Under the pieces are notes generated by a model. The model ran no database searches. It had not been told where the DNA came from and was given only the letters and a program-made list of their open reading frames with translations. From Altericroceibacterium xinjiangense (GTDB taxonomy: Bacteria; Pseudomonadota; Alphaproteobacteria; Sphingomonadales; Sphingomonadaceae), in the NCBI RefSeq assembly GCF_003958635.1, contig NZ_RSEK01000008.1, positions 1 to 64,000 of the forward strand: a DNA stretch of 64,000 bases, in the 5' to 3' direction. Shown here piece after piece: positions 9,986 to 18,170 of the stretch. The position numbers and the translations under genes were made by a program. How positions within the stretch are numbered: the first letter of the stretch is position 1; each line of letters begins with the position of its first letter.

Positions 9986-10758
9986 CAGGCGAGCGCCTCT
10001 ACCACGTCTTCAAGCCGCGCCGGATCGCCCAGCGCAATCACGTGTCCGTCGGAGCCTGCGTGCAGCGGCTCTCCGGTCCAGTCGGCCATCGTCCCGCCCG
10101 CACCTTCGACTACCGGGACGAGCGCGGCGAAATCGTGCAGCTTCAGCCCCGCCTCGCAGACGATGTCGATGTGACCGCTGGCCAGCATGGCGTAGTTGTA
10201 GCAGTCCCCGCCCATCACCATGCGCTTGTGATCGGTCTTCGCGGCAAGCGCCATGAAGTGCTCGCCCTGGTGATCGTCGAAGTAATGCGGACCGGTGGTG
10301 GCAAGCGTCGCGTCGGACAATTCCCGGCATGGCCGCGTGCGAACGGCTTTTCCGTTGAGCGTCGTCCCCTGCCCGGTCACGCCAAGCCAGCGTTCCCCCA
10401 GAATCGGCTGGTCGATGATCCCCAGCACTGGAAATCCTTCAACCAACAGCGCGATCAAGGTCCCGAAGATCGGCCGCCCGGCAAGAAAGCCGGTGGTCCC
10501 ATCAATGGGATCGAGTACCCACTGGCGGCCGGAACGCCCTTCGCTGGTGCCGAATTCCTCGCCTGCGATTCCATCCTGCGGCAACTCGGCCGTCAGAATT
10601 CGGCGCATCGCTTCTTCGGCCGCGCGGTCGGCAATCGTCACCGGTGTCGAATCGCCCTTCCGCTCACTCTCCACAACGGTGCGGAAATGGGGCCGGATCA
10701 CCTCGCGCGCCGCGTGGGCGAGCCGGTGGGCTAGCGCTATGTCCGAATCGCGCAGCAT
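9976..10758 (-). CDS. hisN: Inositol monophosphatase-family histidinol-phosphatase
   Basis: A 260-residue Mg-dependent phosphatase of the IMPase fold. The metal-binding segments are GEEFG (about residue 66) and DPIDGTTGF (about 82-90); a third conserved region reads EAGLKLHDFAALVPVVEGAGG. This pattern fits the histidinol-phosphatase subgroup found in many alphaproteobacteria, so a role in the penultimate step of histidine synthesis is likely, though a general sugar- or inositol-phosphatase role is not excluded. Its ATG overlaps the prs stop as TGATG; an alternative TTG lies one codon upstream. Confidence 0.88.
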   Translation of the reverse strand: MLRDSDIALAHRLAHAAREVIRPHFRTVVESERKGDSTPVTIADRAAEEAMRRILTAELPQDGIAGEEFGTSEGRSGRQWVLDPIDGTTGFLAGRPIFGTLIALLVEGFPVLGIIDQPILGERWLGVTGQGTTLNGKAVRTRPCRELSDATLATTGPHYFDDHQGEHFMALAAKTDHKRMVMGGDCYNYAMLASGHIDIVCEAGLKLHDFAALVPVVEGAGGTMADWTGEPLHAGSDGHVIALGDPARLEDVVEALACRH

Positions 10759-11693
10759 CAATCGAACAGCGAGCTGACGCTGCTCTCATCGGCGATCCGG
10801 CGAACGGCCTCGCCGATCAGAGGGGCAACCGTCAGCACGCGAATGCGGCTCGATGCCTTCGCCGCCTCGGTCGGCAGGATCGTGTCGGTGATTACCAGTT
10901 CGGTCAAAGCAGAATGCTCCACCCGCGCCACGGCTCCGCCCGACAGCACTCCGTGGGTGATGTAGGCCGCCACGCTCTGAGCGCCAGCGTCGAGCAGGGC
11001 CTGGGCCGCGTTGCACAGCGTCCCACCCGAATCGATGATATCGTCGATCAGCACGCAGTCGCGGCCTCTCACCTCACCAATGATGTTCATCACCTCGGAT
11101 TCGCCGGGCCTCTCCCGTCGTTTATCGACGATCGCCAGCGGCGCATTGTCCAGCCGCTTGGCCAGAGCCCGGGCCCGGACCACACCGCCGACGTCGGGGG
11201 AAACCACCACAAGGTTCTGGTCGCCGTAACGCGCCTGAATATCGGCCGCCATCGTCGGCGCGGCGTACAGGTTGTCGGTCGGGATATCGAAGAAGCCCTG
11301 GATCTGGCCCGCGTGAAGATCGACCGACAGCACTCGGTCAGCCCCCGCTTCGGTGATCAGGTTCGCCACCAGCTTGGCCGAGATCGGCGTGCGCGGGCCG
11401 GGCTTGCGGTCCTGTCGGCCATAGCCGAAATAGGGCACCACTGCCGTGATCCGCTTCGCGGAGGCGCGCCGCAGGGCATCGATCCCGATCAGCAATTCCA
11501 TCAGGTTGTCGTTCGCCGGGAAAGAGGTCGACTGCAGCACGAAAACGTCCTCGCCGCGGACGTTTTCGTGAATCTCGATGAAGATCTCCTCGTCCGCGAA
11601 GCGGCGGACGCTGGCATCGGTCAGCGGAATCTCGAGATAACCCGCGATTGCGCGTGCCAAAGGCAAGTTCGAATTGCCGGCCATTATCTTCAT
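10758..11693 (-). CDS. prs: Ribose-phosphate pyrophosphokinase
   Basis: A 311-residue enzyme making PRPP from ribose 5-phosphate and ATP for histidine, nucleotide and tryptophan synthesis. Seen are the N-terminal [12 protein letters not shown] segment, the [18 protein letters not shown] region and the PRPP loop [10 protein letters not shown]. Length is normal. It is translationally coupled to hisN, whose product acts in a PRPP-consuming pathway. The ribosome-binding site is weak; an in-frame ATG three codons later is possible. Confidence 0.97.
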   Translation of the reverse strand: MKIMAGNSNLPLARAIAGYLEIPLTDASVRRFADEEIFIEIHENVRGEDVFVLQSTSFPANDNLMELLIGIDALRRASAKRITAVVPYFGYGRQDRKPGPRTPISAKLVANLITEAGADRVLSVDLHAGQIQGFFDIPTDNLYAAPTMAADIQARYGDQNLVVVSPDVGGVVRARALAKRLDNAPLAIVDKRRERPGESEVMNIIGEVRGRDCVLIDDIIDSGGTLCNAAQALLDAGAQSVAAYITHGVLSGGAVARVEHSALTELVITDTILPTEAAKASSRIRVLTVAPLIGEAVRRIADESSVSSLFD

Positions 11694-11769
11694 GAAAAAA
11701 CTGCCGCCTCTAAAGCCAGGGAAGGCCCGCGCTCTAGCCCAGTGTCATACGATTGCAACCTGCAGCCGG

Positions 11770-12753
11770 TCAGTCGGTCCGATGCTCGCCCGTGACCCAG
11801 CGCACCGTGCCTGAGCTGGCGCGCATCACCACGCTCTCGGTCGTCATCACGCCGCGAAAACGCTTCACGCCTCCGAGCAGGGAACCGTCTGTCACACCGG
11901 TCGCGGCAAAGATACAGTCGCCCTTCGCGAGATCGTCGAGCTTGTAGATCCGATCGAGGTCCTCGATGCCGCATTTGGTCGCGCGCGCGCGTTCGTCGTC
12001 GTTGCGAAACAGCAGGCGTCCGTTGAACTGTCCGCCCGTGCAGCGCAGGGCCGCCGCAGCCAGCACACCTTCGGGCGCGCCGCCGACACCCATGTAGAGA
12101 TCGATCGTCGTTTCCTCGTTGGTGGTCGCGATCACCCCCGCGACGTCGCCGTCGGGGATCAGCTGAATGCCGCAACCGGTTTCGCGCAGTTGCGCGATCA
12201 GATCGGCGTGGCGCGGCCGGTCGAGTACGCAGACGATGATTTCGTCGGGCTTGCAGCCTTTCGCCTCGGCGACGGCTTCGACGTTCTCGCGCACGCTTCG
12301 GTCAAGACTGATCACGTCGGGCGGGTATCCCGGGCCGACGGCGATCTTGTCCATGTAAACGTCGGGCGCGTGAAGCAAGCAGCCTTCCTCGGCCGCAGCC
12401 AGCACGGCCAGCGCATTGGCTCCAGCCTTGGCCGTGATCGAAGTCCCTTCCAGCGGATCGAGCGCGATGTCGATCTTCGGTCCCTTGCCGGGCGATCCGC
12501 CGACCGGCTCTCCGATGTAGAGCATCGGCGCCTCGTCCCGCTCGCCTTCACCGATCACCACGGTTCCATCGATGGCGAGGTCGTCGAACGCCCGGCGCAT
12601 CGCCTCCACGGCGGCGGCATCGGCGGCGTCTTCATCTCCCCGGCCGATCAGCTTGGAAGCGGCAATCGCGGCCGCTTCCGTGACCCGGACCATCTCAAGG
12701 ACGAGTACCCGGTCAAGCACGTGGCTGGATTCAGGGTTAGGCTTGCTGATCAT
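11770..12753 (-). CDS. glpX: Fructose-1,6-bisphosphatase class II
   Basis: A 327-residue GlpX-type phosphatase of gluconeogenesis. Family motifs include GEGERDEAPMLYIGE (about 60-75) and DPLEGT (about 88-93). The start at 12753 was chosen over a longer reading because a strong AAGGAGGAG site precedes it. It follows hom by 66 bases on the same strand; a hom-glpX pair is common in sphingomonads. Confidence 0.96.
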   Translation of the reverse strand: MISKPNPESSHVLDRVLVLEMVRVTEAAAIAASKLIGRGDEDAADAAAVEAMRRAFDDLAIDGTVVIGEGERDEAPMLYIGEPVGGSPGKGPKIDIALDPLEGTSITAKAGANALAVLAAAEEGCLLHAPDVYMDKIAVGPGYPPDVISLDRSVRENVEAVAEAKGCKPDEIIVCVLDRPRHADLIAQLRETGCGIQLIPDGDVAGVIATTNEETTIDLYMGVGGAPEGVLAAAALRCTGGQFNGRLLFRNDDERARATKCGIEDLDRIYKLDDLAKGDCIFAATGVTDGSLLGGVKRFRGVMTTESVVMRASSGTVRWVTGEHRTD

Positions 12754-12819
12754 AGAACCGATCTCCTCCTTGATAGGGTGGCAGGTAGGGCCGCACGGTG
12801 GCGGCAAAGCGCGGGTCCA

Positions 12820-14127
12820 TCAACCAAGCAGATGCATGACCAGCGGCGTTTCAGTAAGGCTCGGGGACGATTCGAGCAATTGCAGGGCGTGGCTGACGCA
12901 GCGCTCCGGTCCTTCATGCGTGACCAGCGCCACCAGAACCTCGCCACCTTCTTCAGGCTGGCCTTTCTGGATCAGGCTTTCGATGGAGACTCCCGCATCG
13001 CGCATGGCGGCGGTGATCTCGGCCAGCACGCCGGGACGATCGGCCACTGCGAACCGCACATAGGCGCGGCTGGTCCGATGGCCGACATCCGCCGGGCCGA
13101 GGTTTTCCAACTGCCCCACGGGAACCGAGAACGGACGCCCATCATCCCCCCGGGCGATGTCGATCAGGTCGGCCACCACCGCGCTCGCTGTCGGGCCGTC
13201 GCCCGCACCGGCGCCCTGGAACAGCAGGCGCCCGGAAAAATTGCCTTCGGTGACGACCGCGTTGGTCGGGCCGTCCACCGCCGCCAGCGGATGGTCGAGC
13301 GGCACGAGATAAGGCTGCACGCGCTGGAACAAGCGGCAGGTCCCGTCCTTTGCCAGATCCGTATCGGCCATTCCGATCAGCCGGATAACGTAGCCAAGCG
13401 CCGCAGCCTGCGCGATATCGGCCGCACGAACCCGGCTGATTCCCTGCACTTCCACCGATCGGAAGTCGATCCGCGCGCCAAAGGCGATCGCGGCGAGAAT
13501 CGCCAGCTTGTGCGCCGCGTCCACGCCTTCGATGTCGAAAGTGGGATCGGCCTCGGCATAGCCATGGGCCTGCGCTTCCTTCAGGACCTCGCCGAAGTCG
13601 CGCCCCGTATCCTCCATCGTGGAAAGGATATAGTTGCAGGTGCCGTTGAGGATGCCGTAAATCCGCTCAATGGCATTGGCTGCGGCACCTTCGCGCAAGC
13701 CCTTGATCACCGGAATGCCGCCCGCGACGGCCGCTTCGAACTTGACGGCGGTCCCGCGCTCTTCCGCTTGTTCCACCAAGGACAAGCCGTGATGGGCAAT
13801 CATCGCCTTGTTTGCAGTGACGAGCGCCTTGCCGGCCTTGATCGCGTTGCGCGCCAGCGTTACCGCCGGACCGTCCGAGCCTCCGACCAGCTCGACAACG
13901 ACATCGATGTCCTCACGCGATGCCATCGCGGTCATGTCGTCTTCCCACGCAAAGCGGGATAAATCGACCCCCCGATCCTTGGTCCGGTCTCGCGCGCTGA
14001 CAGCGACGATTTCCAGCGGACGGCCAGCCCGGCGCTCAATCAGCGCCGCGTTGGCGTCGATCAGACGAATGACGCCGGCCCCAACGGTACCCAAGCCGGC
14101 AAGAGCGATACGAAGCGGTTCGGTCAC
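12820..14127 (-). CDS. hom: Homoserine dehydrogenase
   Basis: A 435-residue enzyme reducing aspartate semialdehyde to homoserine for Thr, Met and Ile synthesis. The N-terminal NAD(P) loop is ALAGLGTVGAG, the central region has GILNGTCNYIL and the E-x-D-P segment AEADPTFD; an ACT domain occupies about residues 350-430, implying feedback control by an amino acid, usually threonine. The start is GTG at 14127, with AGGGGGAAG upstream. Longer readings lack family sequence. Confidence 0.97.
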   Translation of the reverse strand: MTEPLRIALAGLGTVGAGVIRLIDANAALIERRAGRPLEIVAVSARDRTKDRGVDLSRFAWEDDMTAMASREDIDVVVELVGGSDGPAVTLARNAIKAGKALVTANKAMIAHHGLSLVEQAEERGTAVKFEAAVAGGIPVIKGLREGAAANAIERIYGILNGTCNYILSTMEDTGRDFGEVLKEAQAHGYAEADPTFDIEGVDAAHKLAILAAIAFGARIDFRSVEVQGISRVRAADIAQAAALGYVIRLIGMADTDLAKDGTCRLFQRVQPYLVPLDHPLAAVDGPTNAVVTEGNFSGRLLFQGAGAGDGPTASAVVADLIDIARGDDGRPFSVPVGQLENLGPADVGHRTSRAYVRFAVADRPGVLAEITAAMRDAGVSIESLIQKGQPEEGGEVLVALVTHEGPERCVSHALQLLESSPSLTETPLVMHLLG

Positions 14128-14221
14128 GACTTCCCCCTTTTCAGAAGGGGCGCTTAGGCAACCCGGCGCAGCTTGGCCAGCGTGTTTGTCGGCCAATGCT
14201 CAGGCGATCATCCGCAGGCGA

Positions 14222-15079
14222 TCATCCGCCCGACCGCTCACAGGCCCCCAGACGCTCGATCACCAGCTCGTAGTCGGCCTCTGCCTGCGCCCGCGACGCC
14301 GCATTGTCCTGCAGGTACGCATCGGCCGGCAGTCCGCGTGGGAGGAAGCAGGCGAGCCGATACCACTCGATCGTTTCCGGCTCGGGTGGCCGGGCAGACT
14401 GGTCGACGATCTCGGACCAGGAGATACCCCACTGCGGCTCCATCCCAGGCCGCCGCAGGATGGTCAGGGACACCGGGTCGCCTTGCCGCGTCTCCAGGAA
14501 CATCTGTGTCTCGGATTCCCCGGCGAGGTTTCCGGGCACGGAGATCACGTCACGCACTCCGGTGATCCGCGGGGGAGCATCGGGTGCAGCGAGATCGGTC
14601 AGAATTGCGCGCAGCCGGGATTCGATCTGCGGATCGGCCGGCAGCTGCGCATCGGGCCGAACAAGTTGCAGCTCGCCCGGACGGCCGGGCACGGCGCGGG
14701 CGAACAGCAGGACTGAACTTTTCTTGAGCTTGGGCGGCTTGCCTTTCGCGTTCACCGGCATGTCGACCAGATAGCGCAGGGATTCGCCCAGCGCCGCCTG
14801 GCCGGTCAGCAACGCCTCGGTCTGTGCCTCGACGAACAGTCGGGCGCGGCCGGGGGCGAGGCCGGGCGCGCGTTCGGGCTTGACCGTCGCCTGATCCACC
14901 ACCCGTGCCCGGGCAACCAGACCCGCCGCTTCCGCAAGATCGACCAGATCGGCATAGGTGGGCGCCTGCACGGCAGCGTCGGCCCGCAGCGGCTGGGCTG
15001 CGGCCGGACCGGCCCCCGCGAACAGCAACGGAAGAGCAGCCAGGGCCGCGCGGAAACCGGAAATGTGCTTGCTCATCAT
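14222..15079 (-). CDS. Exported protein of unknown function
   Basis: A 285-residue protein with a clear Sec signal peptide (about residues 1-28, cleaved after GPAAAQ). The mature protein is soluble-looking with no membrane span, and contains two conserved-looking stretches (RARLFVEAQTEAL near 78 and a region around ISWSEIVDQ near 230). I do not recognise a domain. Two adjacent ATG codons could start it. It lies upstream of hom on the same strand (94-base gap), which alone does not suggest a shared function. Confidence 0.8.
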   Translation of the reverse strand: MMSKHISGFRAALAALPLLFAGAGPAAAQPLRADAAVQAPTYADLVDLAEAAGLVARARVVDQATVKPERAPGLAPGRARLFVEAQTEALLTGQAALGESLRYLVDMPVNAKGKPPKLKKSSVLLFARAVPGRPGELQLVRPDAQLPADPQIESRLRAILTDLAAPDAPPRITGVRDVISVPGNLAGESETQMFLETRQGDPVSLTILRRPGMEPQWGISWSEIVDQSARPPEPETIEWYRLACFLPRGLPADAYLQDNAASRAQAEADYELVIERLGACERSGG

Positions 15080-15421
15080 ACAGTTCGCTTGCCTTTCGCC
15101 ACCTCAACGCGGCTTTCCTTGATAGGCTCCACTCGTAGCCGCCATCAAGCATGACCAACAAGCGGGGGTGTCGTGAATTGCCCGTGAACCGCAAAACGGC
15201 GCAAAAGGGTTTGCCCCCGTCGATCTTCGGAGCTAATACCGCCGGAAACGGGCCCAAAACGCTAAAAAAGGGGCCTTTAAATCCTTTCGCGCTTTTCCCG
15301 CATGCGGGAGCGACGATTGGTTTTCAGGGTAGACAAATCTCGTCAACGGCTGGCAGGATGCCATACCTGTACAGCCGCGTGGCCGTAACAGGCTGACATG
15401 AAAACGGAGTGATGCGACTGG
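15080..15421. other. 342-base divergent intergenic region upstream of tonB
   Basis: It separates the minus-strand exported protein from the plus-strand tonB operon and must contain both promoters. The middle (about 15230-15300) is relatively A-rich. A 12-base perfect palindrome, CCCGCATGCGGG, lies at 15297-15308. I looked for a Fur-type site because of the TonB genes and found none that was convincing. Confidence 0.5.
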
Positions 15422-16126
15422 ATGGCCTACGCTGATCAACAGATGAGCGGTAACAAGATTATCGCAATTGCCATTGTTGTCCTCATCCACCTCGCAATCG
15501 GCTATGCCCTTATCACCGGGCTGGCCTATTCGGCGGCCGTGAAGGTCATCGAACGCGTGACAACGGTGGACATCAACGAACCCCCGCCACCTCCGCCAGA
15601 GGAACCGCCGCCTCCGCCGCCGGAACCGGACATCGCTCCGCCGCCGCCGCCGATCGTGGCGCCGCCTCCGCCGGTTCAGGTCAATCCAAACCCGCCGCCG
15701 GTGCAGATCGTGCAGACGCCGCCTCCGCCCGCGCCCGTTATCCGGACCGTGCCGCCGCCGGCACCGCCTGCGCCGCCGCGTCCTGCGCCGCCGCCGCCGC
15801 CCCCTCCTCCGCCGCCTCCGCCGCCTTCCCAGGCACGTGGCGCGGAACCGAGAAATCAGCGCAGCTGGGCTGGGCGCATCCAGGAGAACTATCCTCCCCG
15901 CGCGCTTCGCGAAGGCACTGAAGGTACAGTGGGCGTGTCCGTGGTCATCGGTCCCGATGGCAGGGTAACCTCCTGCTCCGTGACGGGTCCCAGTGGCTCT
16001 TCCGAGCTCGACCGCGCCGCGTGCACCGGCATGGAGCGTTACGCCCGGTTCGAACCTGCGTTGGACGACGCCGGCAATCCGACCACGGGCCGGTACGCAA
16101 CCCGTATCGTTTATAGACTCAGCTAA
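15422..16126 (+). CDS. tonB: Energy transducer TonB
   Basis: A 234-residue periplasm-spanning TonB. One N-terminal membrane anchor (about residues 12-34) is followed by a very proline-rich spacer (about 55-137, long runs of Pro with Glu and Val) and a C-terminal TonB domain (about 145-234, ENYPPRALREGTEG onward). It transmits proton-motive force to TonB-dependent receptors. ExbB and two ExbD genes follow at once. The ribosome-binding site is poor, and a start at the second Met (residue 8) is possible. Confidence 0.95.
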   Translation: MAYADQQMSGNKIIAIAIVVLIHLAIGYALITGLAYSAAVKVIERVTTVDINEPPPPPPEEPPPPPPEPDIAPPPPPIVAPPPPVQVNPNPPPVQIVQTPPPPAPVIRTVPPPAPPAPPRPAPPPPPPPPPPPPPSQARGAEPRNQRSWAGRIQENYPPRALREGTEGTVGVSVVIGPDGRVTSCSVTGPSGSSELDRAACTGMERYARFEPALDDAGNPTTGRYATRIVYRLS

Positions 16127-16196
16127 CGGCGACGGGCGTTCCCCTTCTGCCTAACTGTTCAATCTCAATCCTGTTCATCCTGAGAGGACCACCCGC

Positions 16197-16997
16197 ATGC
16201 TTATCGACATCCTGGCCGCAGCCGGCGACGCGGCGCCCCAGAACCAATTCGGCTTCATTGAAGCAATGGAGCAGGGCGGTGTCATCGCCTGGACTATTTT
16301 TGGCGTGCTCGTGATCATGTCTGTCGGATCGTTCTACATTCTGATCACCAAGCTGCTCGAGCAGAACAAGATCTTCCGCCAGTACCGCGAAGTGCGCAGC
16401 ACGTTCTGGCGCGCGCCTTCTCTCCGGGAAGGTGCCAACAAGCTCGATCGCGACAGCGCATGGCGCCAGCTGGTCGACGATGGCCTCGCCGCCGAAGCCC
16501 AGCACGGCAAGCTGACCGACCAGCTCGAAGCTCATGACTGGCTGCACGGCTCGCTCGCGCGCTCCGAAGCTGCGATCAACTCGAAGCTGGCCGGCGGCCT
16601 CTCGTTCCTCGCCACCGTCGGCGCGACCGCCCCGTTTGTCGGTCTGCTCGGTACCGTTATCGGTATCTACCGCGCGCTGATCAACATTGGTCTTGCCGGT
16701 TCGGCCTCGATCGACAAGGTCGCAGGTCCGGTCGGTGAAGCACTGATCATGACCGCCATCGGTCTGCTCGTCGCCGTTCCGGCCGTGCTTGCCTACAACT
16801 GGCTGCAGTCCCGCAACAAGCGGATCGCAGAGCTGCTCAGCGGCTTCTCGACCGACCTGCTCGCCAACATCACCTCGCGCGGCACGATCCGTCCGGAAGT
16901 GGCAGCAACGACGACCAAGGCTGCTCCGGCCAAGCCGGCCGCCGCTCCGGTAAAGCCCGGTCCGGTCGCCACCCCGAAGCCGGTCACCAAGCCGTAA
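16197..16997 (+). CDS. exbB: Biopolymer transporter ExbB (MotA/TolQ/ExbB family)
   Basis: A 266-residue inner-membrane proton-channel subunit. Three membrane helices are visible: about 25-50, about 135-160 (after the KLAGGLSFLATVGATAPFVGLLGTV region, cited in part) and about 178-200. A low-complexity Ala/Pro/Lys tail (about 240-266) is an extension not essential to the family. The start has AGAGGACC upstream. Position between tonB and exbD favours ExbB over TolQ. Confidence 0.95.
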   Translation: MLIDILAAAGDAAPQNQFGFIEAMEQGGVIAWTIFGVLVIMSVGSFYILITKLLEQNKIFRQYREVRSTFWRAPSLREGANKLDRDSAWRQLVDDGLAAEAQHGKLTDQLEAHDWLHGSLARSEAAINSKLAGGLSFLATVGATAPFVGLLGTVIGIYRALINIGLAGSASIDKVAGPVGEALIMTAIGLLVAVPAVLAYNWLQSRNKRIAELLSGFSTDLLANITSRGTIRPEVAATTTKAAPAKPAAAPVKPGPVATPKPVTKP

Positions 16998-17100
16998 GGC
17001 ACGGACAGGCAAGCTTCAGGTGGCTTCAGCTACACGGGCGGATCGGAGCGAAAGCAAAGGTCCGCCCAGGCAAGACGAACTTTTGAGTTAGGACTGAACC

Positions 17101-17634
17101 ATGGCTATGTCGACAGGCGGTGGCGGCGCCGAAAGGCCGATGTCGGACATCAACACGACTCCCCTGGTGGACGTCATGCTGGTGCTCCTGATCATCTTCC
17201 TCATCGCGGTTCCGGTTGCCATCCAGACGATCGAAAAACTGGAAATTCCAGTGTTCGAATCGAACGAATCGAAGGACAAGGTCGAAAACCTGCTGCTGAC
17301 GGTCAGCACGACCGACGATGCAGGCCGCAGCGCAGGGGAGCCGGGCTTCGCTGGTGCCACGCGCGGCGGGGAATGCCGGGTCTACTTCAACAACGTCACT
17401 CCGGTCGATTCCCAGGAACTGTACGACAGGGCATTCGAACGGCTCGACAACATCGTGCAGGCCGAAGGCGGCGTCGACGCGATCATGGCGAACCCGGAAA
17501 AGATCCCGCAGGTCTTCATTCGCGGGGACGTGAATGCGCCGTGGCGCTGCATCGCAGGCACGATCTACAACGTGCAGGCGGCGGGCTATCCCACTATCGG
17601 CTTCATCTCCAACCCGGTCGACCCGAACGGCTGA
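17101..17634 (+). CDS. exbD: Biopolymer transporter ExbD (first copy)
   Basis: A 177-residue ExbD with the cytoplasmic [20 protein letters not shown] segment (cited at its limit) holding the proton-path Asp and a single N-terminal membrane helix. The periplasmic part is longer than usual and includes a Gly-rich insertion (about 70-90) and two Cys residues (in GGECRVYF and WRCIAG), absent from the second copy. It may form a specialised heterodimer with ExbD2. Confidence 0.93.
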   Translation: MAMSTGGGGAERPMSDINTTPLVDVMLVLLIIFLIAVPVAIQTIEKLEIPVFESNESKDKVENLLLTVSTTDDAGRSAGEPGFAGATRGGECRVYFNNVTPVDSQELYDRAFERLDNIVQAEGGVDAIMANPEKIPQVFIRGDVNAPWRCIAGTIYNVQAAGYPTIGFISNPVDPNG

Positions 17635-17664
17635 CCGGCTGAACGAATTCAGGAGTAACCTCTC

Positions 17665-18117
17665 ATGGCAATGTCAGGCGGCAAGGACGATGGTTCGCCG
17701 ATGATGGAGATGAACACGACGCCGCTGATCGACGTCATGCTCGTGCTCCTCATCATGTTCATCATCACCATCCCGGTGGCGACGCACTCGGTCAACATCG
17801 ACTTGCCGACGCCTTCGAACACGCCTTCCAGCAACATCGATCCAGTCAAGAACAAGATCGTGCTATCGCCGAACGACCAGATCTTCTGGAACGGCGAAGT
17901 GATTAACCAGAACCAGCTGGTGGCAAACCTGCAGCAGACCCTGACCTTCGCGGTCGAGCCTGAACTGCAGTTCGAGCCTGAGCCGCTGGCAAGCTACGAC
18001 CTTTCGGCCAAGGTGCTCAACATCATCAAGGCCTCGGGCGTGACCAAGTTCGGCTTCGTCGGTAACGAGAAGTACCGGGCGTTCAGCACGGGTGGCCCAG
18101 CCAACCCCACCGGCTGA
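17665..18117 (+). CDS. exbD: Biopolymer transporter ExbD (second copy)
   Basis: A 150-residue ExbD of standard length. [16 protein letters not shown] near residue 12 carries the membrane helix and conserved Asp. The rest is the periplasmic domain. It starts 30 bases after the first exbD with AGGAG upstream and is the last gene before a strong terminator. The duplicated exbD is common in alphaproteobacterial TonB operons. Confidence 0.94.
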   Translation: MAMSGGKDDGSPMMEMNTTPLIDVMLVLLIMFIITIPVATHSVNIDLPTPSNTPSSNIDPVKNKIVLSPNDQIFWNGEVINQNQLVANLQQTLTFAVEPELQFEPEPLASYDLSAKVLNIIKASGVTKFGFVGNEKYRAFSTGGPANPTG

Positions 18118-18140
18118 TCCTCCCGGACAATTCAGGAGAA

Positions 18141-18165
18141 GGGGCGGAGTTTTCCGCCCCTTTTT
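18141..18165 (+). terminator. Rho-independent terminator of tonB-exbBD operon
   Basis: An 8-bp GC stem, GGGGCGGA with TCCGCCCC and a four-base loop, is followed by five T residues. It sits between the convergent exbD and helicase genes. Confidence 0.88.
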
Positions 18166-18170
18166 CTTTG

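Noticed and set aside
15080-15421. Fur or iron-responsive box before tonB
   Set aside because: No sequence close to a Fur or Irr consensus could be found by eye; only an unrelated 12-base palindrome.
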